A stretch of DNA of 31,404 nucleotides from a virus: positions 1 through 31,404 of the IMG/VR virus record IMGVR_UViG_3300049845_000024, one strand, 5' to 3'. The notes beneath the pieces are model-generated. The model did not search any database, was not told where the DNA came from, and saw only the letters and a list, made by a program, of their open reading frames with translations. This document shows positions 25,395 through 31,404 of the stretch, in pieces; positions within the stretch are counted from its first letter, which is position 1, and the number at the start of each line of letters is the position of its first letter. A program made the translations under genes and the position numbers.

Positions 25395-27100
25395 TGATTA
25401 TAAATTTCTATTGTGTTGTTATTAATTACACGACTTGGGTATTTTGTAAATCCCCACCCTTCCCTATTATTATACCCTTCTCTAGAGTATCCACCACTTT
25501 TGGCCTGTCTAAGATGAAAAACATGATAGTATTCAAGATCCACAAGAACCATCTTTGATCCATTTTTGACTAATTGCCACAGAATTTCCCCATCCATAGA
25601 TGCTTGTCCAATCGGATTTCTATGTTCAGTATTCACTTCATCATATCCTTTGGCAATTTCAACGAATACCTTACGAGGGAATAGTGTAGCATCTCCTGAA
25701 TAACCACCACAAATCACCCCATCAATATCATCAGGAGAATGTAGGTCCAATCTTTCACTAAAATTAGCACCATCTTTGTAATTTTGTCTATATCTAAACC
25801 TATAAAAGTTGTTTTCATCTTGTTTATCAGAGATGGTTTTAATATAGTCCGCTATCTCTTTAGAAATAAAGATATCAGCATTGGTCATGAAGAGAAATTT
25901 ACCTTTAGATTTTAATGCTGCAATATTTTTAGCATAATATTCATGAAATGCTCGATCTGGAAGGCCATCGTCAACTAATACGGATCTATCAACAATGATG
26001 TTTTTGACTCTTTTATGTGATAGAAGTCTCTTCATCCTGCTATTATTGATGAGTAGTTTGCCATCAATTGGGTTATAATCCACCACAATAATCTCATATG
26101 AAAGACCCGAACTATCTAAAACATCTAAATTTTTAGATAAAGCTATTTCAAAACGGTTAATGAAGTCTCCACCATAACCATCATCCCTTCCTGAGAGAAT
26201 GAAACTAACATCCACTTCTCTATGAGATTCTAAAATTTCTGATATTGAATCATCAACATTACGATCTTCTATGAGAGATTCTAAAATTCTTGATATATAA
26301 TCATCCGTGTGGAGGAATTCTTTACATCTAAAAAAGTTCTCTTTAGCCCCCTTCAAATATTCCTTATATGGTTTCAGGTTCTTAAGAACATATTCCAACT
26401 CTTCCAAATTAGAGAATGTTTCCATTCCGCGAAGATCAAATATATCACCAACATTAGGACATCCCCACAAAATAGGAATTGTCCCCAATCTCATAGGATC
26501 GATGAGAATTTCAGTGAAATAATTATCAATTCTACCATTTAGAACACAAATACTGAATTGATAGTCGATCAATGGCTCTTTTTTGTGTCCAAAAGGCTTT
26601 CCAAGCCCATAACCCCACCCATCGACCCCGTATTTTCGTGCTACATTATACACATCATCACGGAATCTATGACCTTCACTCATCTTTTTACCTGACGAAA
26701 TCATCGAAATGTGCTTAGTTTTTTCGTAAAAATTAGCCAAATCGTCTTCGATTCTACTCTGTCCAACGAAATATTTGATGTATTTTGGTGATCTTTTTAA
26801 TAAATTTGACTCAAAAGTTAAAATATAATCAAATTTATCCTCAACCTTTATAATATCCTCATACAACCAAGGATGAATTGCGGGTGGTTCCATTAACCAA
26901 GCCACCTTTAACTTACTTTTAACCTGATCTACTATGGGATCATTAATAAATCCATCAGTAAAAACAGTAATTCCATCATATTCCATCAATCTATCCAACC
27001 ATTCAATATTTTTTGGGGGATAGAGATAGGTTGATGTGTAGACACCGATCATGTCTTTCACATGTCGGAAATTATTATCGAACAAATTAACCTTTATCAT
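25391..27100 (-). CDS. Bifunctional glycosyltransferase: GT10-like fused to GT-A domain (569 aa)
   Basis: Two transferases in one polypeptide. Residues 1-285 are GT10-like (alpha-1,3-fucosyltransferase type), with the C-terminal donor region YQFSICVLNGRIDNYFTE (180-197) and PILWGCPNVGDIFD (209-222). Residues 296-550 are a GT-A domain: VSFILSGRDDGYGG at its start, TNADIF (406-411) as the DxD-like metal site, and ASMDGEILWQLVKNG with a later YYHVFH. Each could add a different residue to the same chain. The ATG overlaps the upstream gene by 14 bases. A GGAGGAG sequence lies 13 bases before the ATG, but it is inside the coding region of the upstream gene and rather far away. Donors and linkages are unknown. 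Confidence 0.8.
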   Translation of the reverse strand: MIKVNLFDNNFRHVKDMIGVYTSTYLYPPKNIEWLDRLMEYDGITVFTDGFINDPIVDQVKSKLKVAWLMEPPAIHPWLYEDIIKVEDKFDYILTFESNLLKRSPKYIKYFVGQSRIEDDLANFYEKTKHISMISSGKKMSEGHRFRDDVYNVARKYGVDGWGYGLGKPFGHKKEPLIDYQFSICVLNGRIDNYFTEILIDPMRLGTIPILWGCPNVGDIFDLRGMETFSNLEELEYVLKNLKPYKEYLKGAKENFFRCKEFLHTDDYISRILESLIEDRNVDDSISEILESHREVDVSFILSGRDDGYGGDFINRFEIALSKNLDVLDSSGLSYEIIVVDYNPIDGKLLINNSRMKRLLSHKRVKNIIVDRSVLVDDGLPDRAFHEYYAKNIAALKSKGKFLFMTNADIFISKEIADYIKTISDKQDENNFYRFRYRQNYKDGANFSERLDLHSPDDIDGVICGGYSGDATLFPRKVFVEIAKGYDEVNTEHRNPIGQASMDGEILWQLVKNGSKMVLVDLEYYHVFHLRQAKSGGYSREGYNNREGWGFTKYPSRVINNNTIEIYNQ

Positions 27101-27818
27101 GCCAAGATTTAATCTCCTCCTTTAAAATTTCAACAGGGACTCGACAAATATGATTGTAAATTCCCATATTATAGTTGAGATGTGGACTCTTTTCCACGGA
27201 AGTTTCCGATCTATAGTGGTCTAAATGTAATATTGGACTTGAAGTTCTACCCATTTTGTATCCCAAACGATAGAATCTCATTTGAATTTCGTTATCATCA
27301 AACCCAACATTCTTAAAGTTTGGATTGCACATACCACCTTCGATGAATACGCTCTTTTTGAAGATGACACAACCCCCATAAGAGTTTGGATTACATAATT
27401 CACACTTAGCTAAATCTATTTTTCTCTCATTTAAAAATCCATCGATGAGTGGTTTAGGGATATTATAGAATTCTCCATTATATGGATAGACGAAATCGAA
27501 TCCATTACTCAACATATCTATACTCTGTTTCAGATCTTTAGGCAAAACAATAACATCAACATCATAAACAGCCAGATTATCATGAGAACAATCCTTAACC
27601 ATTTCATTAACACATCTCATCTTGTTGAAATTGTCTTCGGTAAGTTCCACACTTGAATACGAACAATTTGATCCGTCATATTTGGGAGAATCTTTATAGT
27701 ATTCTCTAACATGTATTGATTCAACACCGTATTCTCTCAGTGTCTTAATAACATTTTTCAGATTCGTTATTCGATCTTCGTGATCGACATATAGTGGTAT
27801 TAGTATATCAATATTCAT
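27087..27818 (-). CDS. GT-A glycosyltransferase with galactosyltransferase-like C-terminal domain (243 aa)
   Basis: Glycosyltransferase of GT-A fold: N-terminal strand MNIDILIPLYVDHEDR, a DVD metal site in YDVDVIVLP (around residues 85-93), and GGCVIFKKSVFIEGG followed by FDDNEIQMRFYRLGYKM, which is the acceptor-side pattern of the galactosyltransferase C-terminal family (GT7-like). An H-x-DHYRSE motif follows (LHLDHYRSE), also expected. There is no signal peptide or membrane anchor. It overlaps the next GT2 gene by 4 bases (ATGA). The donor cannot be deduced; galactose or N-acetyl sugars are the usual donors in this group. Confidence 0.75.
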   Translation of the reverse strand: MNIDILIPLYVDHEDRITNLKNVIKTLREYGVESIHVREYYKDSPKYDGSNCSYSSVELTEDNFNKMRCVNEMVKDCSHDNLAVYDVDVIVLPKDLKQSIDMLSNGFDFVYPYNGEFYNIPKPLIDGFLNERKIDLAKCELCNPNSYGGCVIFKKSVFIEGGMCNPNFKNVGFDDNEIQMRFYRLGYKMGRTSSPILHLDHYRSETSVEKSPHLNYNMGIYNHICRVPVEILKEEIKSWHDKG

Positions 27819-28561
27819 TTAAAAATTCCCTTTATATCTATGGGTTCTAGAATCTTAACATCTTCATCATACTGCGCTTTAACACGCAAACTCAGTTCGT
27901 ATAATCCCCTGTGAGGATGTGTCCCCCCAAAATCAATATCAGTATCTTCTTGATTTGGATTAAATTTCTGTCCTCTCCAAGACATTCCACCATAATGTAT
28001 AAATGTTTTTCCTTCAACGGAAATATCTGCTATGGAATAACCAATTTTTGTAACATCTTCAAACATGGTTGAACCAATATCGTAGATTCTATCGACATTA
28101 TAAATATGTCTCAACATATGTCTGTCTCTATCAAAGAATTTGATCTTATGATTCTTGAGTTTCTGGTTATCAATAAAGCAGAACCAAGGCTCAACTCTGG
28201 GATATAATTTCTTACCAGCACAATCTCCCACAACTTTACCCATCAATGCAAATTCATTCATCGACTTAAATTTTTCAAACATCTTCTTAATGTCTTTGAG
28301 AAAGATAATATCGCTATCAACAAGTAAAACATATCTAGTCTTAACCTTACTAAGACCAAGATTCACTGCTTCTCCATGAATACCATTTCTAAAATTAAAA
28401 TATGGTATTTCATTTTCATCCAATAAATCTGAAGGTGTTTCACTGGAGGTATTCATTACCATAACTTCTGGCAATTCTTCGAATACATTTTTAACTGATT
28501 TTAGAAGATTCACAATCAGTTCAGGGGTGTTATAGTTGCATGTTAAAAGTGTTAAGTCCAT
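27815..28561 (-). CDS. GT2-family glycosyltransferase (248 aa)
   Basis: Typical GT2 start MDLTLLTCNYNTPELIVNLL, then GEAVNLGLSKVKTRYVLLVDSDI with the DSD metal site. The C-terminal part (HYGGMSWRGQKF) holds conserved His and Trp residues that may bind the acceptor. I take the ATG at 28561 because the family starts directly with the beta strand; an ATG at 28582 would add seven residues of unlikely sequence and lengthen the overlap with the methyltransferase gene to 31 bases. A cytoplasmic enzyme adding one sugar to the growing glycan is expected. Linkage unknown. Confidence 0.8.
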   Translation of the reverse strand: MDLTLLTCNYNTPELIVNLLKSVKNVFEELPEVMVMNTSSETPSDLLDENEIPYFNFRNGIHGEAVNLGLSKVKTRYVLLVDSDIIFLKDIKKMFEKFKSMNEFALMGKVVGDCAGKKLYPRVEPWFCFIDNQKLKNHKIKFFDRDRHMLRHIYNVDRIYDIGSTMFEDVTKIGYSIADISVEGKTFIHYGGMSWRGQKFNPNQEDTDIDFGGTHPHRGLYELSLRVKAQYDEDVKILEPIDIKGIFK

Positions 28562-29106
28562 AAAATTCCGATTCCCGCCCATTCTTTATTTGTTATAATT
28601 TCTTTAAATTCTCCACCATTATATTCTTCCTTTAAGTCTCTCCAGAACTCTCCAACATAGCATCCATGTGTATGATGAAAATCTGTGATAATAATATCGT
28701 GAAATGCTACAGGTGTTTTCTTTTTCAGATAAGGCAATACATTATAAAAGTCTGCCTTAACTCCTTCGTATGAATGATCACCATCAATAAAGACAAAATC
28801 CCACTCATGTTCTGCGAAAAGTTTTCCCATTGCTGGGTCATGACTATCACCAGCAACATATTTGTAATTGGGACATGGTAATTTACTTGGATCAAATCGA
28901 CATGGATCATTATTATCGATGGTAATCATGTTCTTAGCAAAGTTGCTGAGATAATAACTCGATCCCCCATCATAACATCCAATCTCAAGAATGTTTAAAT
29001 CCTTTTTATCACCAATAGCATTTTCAATCAACCACTCCCATTCTTCTTGGAGTTGTTGAATTTTATATTGTGACTTTGCTACTTCCCAGATTTTATCCTT
29101 GTCCAT
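28552..29106 (-). CDS. Class I SAM-dependent methyltransferase (184 aa)
   Basis: Methyltransferase of the small Methyltransf_24 / CmcI type. SAM loop ILEIGCYDGGSSYYL, a TIDNND second strand, and FVFIDGDHSYEGVKADF, the acidic metal/active-site segment characteristic of this group, all in the right order and spacing. The length is normal for a single-domain enzyme, with a helical lid at the N-terminus. It most likely O-methylates a sugar in the glycan. It overlaps the upstream GT2 by 14 bases and the downstream GT2 by 10. With the fused enzyme at 23366-24589 the block has three predicted methyltransferase domains. Confidence 0.8.
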   Translation of the reverse strand: MDKDKIWEVAKSQYKIQQLQEEWEWLIENAIGDKKDLNILEIGCYDGGSSYYLSNFAKNMITIDNNDPCRFDPSKLPCPNYKYVAGDSHDPAMGKLFAEHEWDFVFIDGDHSYEGVKADFYNVLPYLKKKTPVAFHDIIITDFHHTHGCYVGEFWRDLKEEYNGGEFKEIITNKEWAGIGILWT

Positions 29107-29938
29107 ATTCCTTTTTGATTCTTTTTAGTTCTTTTGCTGCAACCATAGGGTCAACAAGAGGAATTTGCATAGGTAAACATCCGTGTTTATTAACGAAAAT
29201 TTTATCAGCATCCTTCATCATTTGTTGATGGTTGGGTTTAGATGAGATAGTGGACTTCTCAATAGTCCACGGTTCATCACCAAGTAATGTATGACTAAGT
29301 GCTAAATCTGCAAAATACCAGAATGGAGGATGCATACCAGCCTTAATAACTTCGTAAGTGTGATCCACATGTTCACATGCATTAACATATCTCTCATCAA
29401 TTATTCCAACTTCCTCCAAACACTTTTTAGAATAGTATGAAAACGCACCAACGCAATGTGGATATAATGCAATATCTTTACCTTCACCGTAGTTGATGGT
29501 AATTCTCGGATTTGGATCTTTATTACCATCAAAAGTTTTATTCATTATTCCATGTTGAGAATAATTAAAATGTTGAATGCCTGTCAGTTTTGATGCATTG
29601 ATATATTGGTCAAACACTGACTCAGATTTGATAAAAATATCGTCTTCAATAATAAAGATATGATCGCATCCTTTATTCATCAATGCGCGAAAAGCTTTAT
29701 TCTTTGATCTACCAACGCCAATATTTTCTTCATTAGTGATCCATTCAGTATGTTCTTTCAACCATTTTTCGGTTAAGAACTCTGATGGACTCAAATTTCC
29801 CCCATCATCCACCACTACAATGTGATCTAAAATAAAATCACATGGTAATAATGACTTTAGGAGTTTGGCTAAGAGGAATGGACGCTTGTAAGTAACGATA
29901 CCCACTCCGACAGTTTCAGGATTATTCGTATGTGTCAT
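29093..29938 (-). CDS. GT2-family glycosyltransferase (281 aa)
   Basis: GT-A fold: VGVGIVTYKRPFLLAKLLKSL at the N-terminus, VVVDDGG, then NIGVGRSKNKAFRAL and the metal motif FIIEDDIFI. The later CVGAFSYYSKKCLEEVG and ERYVNACEHVDHTYEVIKAG are also as in GT2 enzymes that modify glycoproteins or polysaccharides. There is no membrane anchor. Its start overlaps the stop of the kinase-like gene by one base (TAATG). As the first glycosyltransferase of the block it could act early in chain building, but gene order alone does not show this. Confidence 0.8.
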   Translation of the reverse strand: MTHTNNPETVGVGIVTYKRPFLLAKLLKSLLPCDFILDHIVVVDDGGNLSPSEFLTEKWLKEHTEWITNEENIGVGRSKNKAFRALMNKGCDHIFIIEDDIFIKSESVFDQYINASKLTGIQHFNYSQHGIMNKTFDGNKDPNPRITINYGEGKDIALYPHCVGAFSYYSKKCLEEVGIIDERYVNACEHVDHTYEVIKAGMHPPFWYFADLALSHTLLGDEPWTIEKSTISSKPNHQQMMKDADKIFVNKHGCLPMQIPLVDPMVAAKELKRIKKEYGQG

Positions 29939-30708
29939 TATTTTCTACCCTTTTTAGATTTTTTACCATCATTGGCGTATGGATTTTTAAATTCTTGAAC
30001 TATTTTATCAATTCTTTCCTCATTTTCAAGTTCATGTTCGTGTTCCTTGAGCATTTTTTCGAACATTTCCATGTTACTTGGGTCAAGAACACTATCACCC
30101 TCGATAAGATCACCCCTATAGTCGATAAATTCACCAATAAACATAAGTTTATCATCAACACTTGGAAAGCTTTCATCAATACAGACGATTGCAGGACAAT
30201 CTTCCTTTGGATAGAACACATCACTCTCTAGATTGTCCATGTATTGTTTAAATAATCCATCAAAGACTGAATCTACCTCCGCAATATACTGTTCATCAGT
30301 ATCTCTAAGATCATCCTTTATAATTTTGATGTGGGGATTTCTTTTTAGCCAGAAAATTATATCAAGATCCTTCATGGATTCTTTTACAAAGGATATGGTG
30401 GCTGCTGCAATCTCGTCCGTGACTAATCCCTTACTGTTGGCATGGAGAGTATATGCTAGATTATCCCACGGACACCTATCATAAATAATTTTAGATCCTT
30501 TGGGGTATTTGGCTTGCTCTTCCATCATCCAGTTCAGAATATGAAGCTGAGTTTCATCACTTGTTTTACTGGAATGATTCAACCCGTTTTCTTTAATAAC
30601 ATCTCTGTAAGTCTTAATAGGAGTGGTATACATATTCCACTTATTAAGAAATGCTTTCAATAAAGTCGTCTTTCCCGTATTTGCGGTCCCTGAAATTGCT
30701 ATCCTCAT
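29938..30708 (-). CDS. P-loop nucleotide/nucleoside kinase-like NTPase (256 aa)
   Basis: P-loop protein of the AAA_28 / NadR-kinase or thymidylate-kinase-like type. Walker A GTANTGKT (residues 7-14), and IIYDRCPWDNLAYT (74-87) with the DR pair found in nucleoside and nucleotide kinases. The C-terminal 60 residues are strongly charged: acidic first, then a Lys-rich end (KKSKKGRK) likely to be disordered. The substrate is unknown: a nucleoside, nucleotide or NAD precursor are all possible. It is the first gene of the glycan block and is read away from PhoH; the intergenic inverted repeat lies 27 to 42 bases upstream of its ATG. No Shine-Dalgarno sequence or TAAATA box is visible. Confidence 0.65.
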   Translation of the reverse strand: MRIAISGTANTGKTTLLKAFLNKWNMYTTPIKTYRDVIKENGLNHSSKTSDETQLHILNWMMEEQAKYPKGSKIIYDRCPWDNLAYTLHANSKGLVTDEIAAATISFVKESMKDLDIIFWLKRNPHIKIIKDDLRDTDEQYIAEVDSVFDGLFKQYMDNLESDVFYPKEDCPAIVCIDESFPSVDDKLMFIGEFIDYRGDLIEGDSVLDPSNMEMFEKMLKEHEHELENEERIDKIVQEFKNPYANDGKKSKKGRK

Positions 30709-30734
30709 ATATCTAATTTAATATAAGAATTCCA

Positions 30735-30750
30735 ATTGTCAAATGACAAT
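30735..30750. promoter_or_regulatory. Inverted repeat between divergent genes (candidate operator)
   Basis: Perfect 7-base arms ATTGTCA / TGACAAT around AA, extended by CC/GG after one mismatch on each side. It lies 19 bases before the phoH ATG and 26 bases before the kinase ATG. The minus strand half contains TTGACA, a perfect sigma-70 -35 hexamer, but no convincing -10 at the right spacing. Either a repressor operator or part of a divergent promoter. Confidence 0.5.
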
Positions 30751-30757
30751 CGGGTGA

Positions 30758-30763
30758 TAAATA
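30758..30763 (+). promoter_or_regulatory. TAAATA box 6 bases before phoH ATG
   Basis: Plus strand GATAAATA-ATATAA-ATG; GATAAATA differs from TATAAATA only in the first base. Confidence 0.45.
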
Positions 30764-30769
30764 ATATAA

Positions 30770-31404
30770 ATGTCAACTAAAAAAGCACCTCGCAAGAGGA
30801 AGGAAGTCGATATCACTAACGAAATGTCTGAACACATGAAGAAGAATTTCGACTGTGAACACTTGGTTCTCAAAAACCGTTTTCAATTAACATCAAACCA
30901 AACAAAGTTTTACTACTTAACACAGAATCCTAATACTAATATGGTATTTGTTGACGGGGTTGCGGGAACAGCAAAGACATATGTTGCAGTATATGGAGCC
31001 TTGGAGTTGCTAAAGGACAGACATGTTGACCAAATCATCTACATTAGAACAGTGGTTGAGAGTTCTTCCAAGTCAATTGGTGCATTGCCGGGAGAGTTGG
31101 ATGATAAATTTTCCCCATATTCCATGCCATTGATGGATAAATTGGGGGAAATTCTATCTCTTAATGATTCAAGATGTTTAATTGATAATCATTATATTAA
31201 AGCAATACCTGTAAACTTCACTAGAGGTTTAACATTTAATAACTCTGCGGTCATTCTAGATGAAACACAGAATATGACTAAGAGTGAAATTACAACGATT
31301 CTTACCAGATTTGGTAGAAGATCTAAGTATTTTGTCTGTGGTGATACTAATCAAACAGACATTAAAGACTCAGGATTTAAGGAAGTATTTAAAGCATTTA
31401 ATAC
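30770..31404 (+). CDS. phoH: PhoH-like P-loop ATPase, 3' end cut by window edge
   Basis: Translating from the ATG at 30770 gives 211 residues with no stop before the edge. Walker A is GVAGTAKT (residues 63-70), Walker B VILDETQNMT (161-170), and FGRRSKYFVCGDTNQTD (181-197) is the PhoH/helicase-like C-terminal pattern. A basic N-terminal tail (KKAPRKRK) precedes the domain. PhoH proteins are frequent in marine phages and bind ATP; their role in infection is unsettled, although some are phosphate-regulated in bacteria. TAAATA is 6 bases before the ATG, and there is no Shine-Dalgarno sequence. It is divergent from the glycan block. Confidence 0.9.
   Translation, partial: MSTKKAPRKRKEVDITNEMSEHMKKNFDCEHLVLKNRFQLTSNQTKFYYLTQNPNTNMVFVDGVAGTAKTYVAVYGALELLKDRHVDQIIYIRTVVESSSKSIGALPGELDDKFSPYSMPLMDKLGEILSLNDSRCLIDNHYIKAIPVNFTRGLTFNNSAVILDETQNMTKSEITTILTRFGRRSKYFVCGDTNQTDIKDSGFKEVFKAFN

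Overview
This window looks like part of the genome of a T4-like tailed phage (myovirus type), most like the marine T4-related phages. The main evidence is a gp20-type portal protein, a gp15-like tail terminator/sheath stabiliser next to it, a GroES/gp31-like co-chaperonin, a PhoH-type ATPase, very large repetitive fibre genes, and two exact matches to the T4 late-promoter box TATAAATA placed 16 to 17 bases before start codons. The DNA is AT-rich (roughly one third G+C where I sampled it) and almost wholly coding. The only non-coding gaps longer than 40 bases are 14028-14075 and 30709-30769. I see no tRNA, rRNA, CRISPR array, insertion sequence or integrase. The host cannot be assigned.

Layout, given in order of coordinates; all genes are on the minus strand unless stated. 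(1) 16-12363: three giant virion fibre/adhesin genes of 1222, 1632 and 1253 aa. The first and third share a tryptophan-rich repeat with a 14-residue period. (2) 12373-17333: a DUF1353-like protein, a neck/connector-like protein, an isolated plus-strand small gene with its own internal repeats (14076-14372), the portal protein and a gp15-like protein. (3) 17364-21682: a BCS1-like AAA+ ATPase, a DinG/XPD-like iron-sulfur helicase, two small proteins and the co-chaperonin-like protein. (4) 21688-30708: a block of eleven overlapping genes, nine of them for glycan synthesis or decoration: a sulfotransferase, a GT11 and a GT10 type fucosyltransferase-like enzyme, a sugar-nucleotide epimerase/reductase, an FkbM double methyltransferase, three further glycosyltransferases and another methyltransferase. 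The block also holds a small protein resembling clamp-loader subunit gp62 and, at its head, a P-loop kinase-like protein. (5) 30770 to the end, plus strand: the start of a PhoH-like gene, divergent from the glycan block.

How it may fit together: the glycan block encodes most of the transferases needed to build a fucosylated, methylated and possibly sulfated sugar. The neighbouring fibre genes encode long Ser/Thr/Asn-rich surfaces, so virion (fibre) glycosylation is a reasonable hypothesis; remodelling of the host envelope is the alternative. Most genes lack a convincing Shine-Dalgarno sequence. Instead, six of the twelve starts that have a gap upstream carry the hexamer TAAATA exactly 5 or 6 bases before the start codon. 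This is the most unexpected regulatory signal in the window. The second notable signal is the near-identical repeat DNA shared by two different fibre genes, which suggests ongoing recombination between them.
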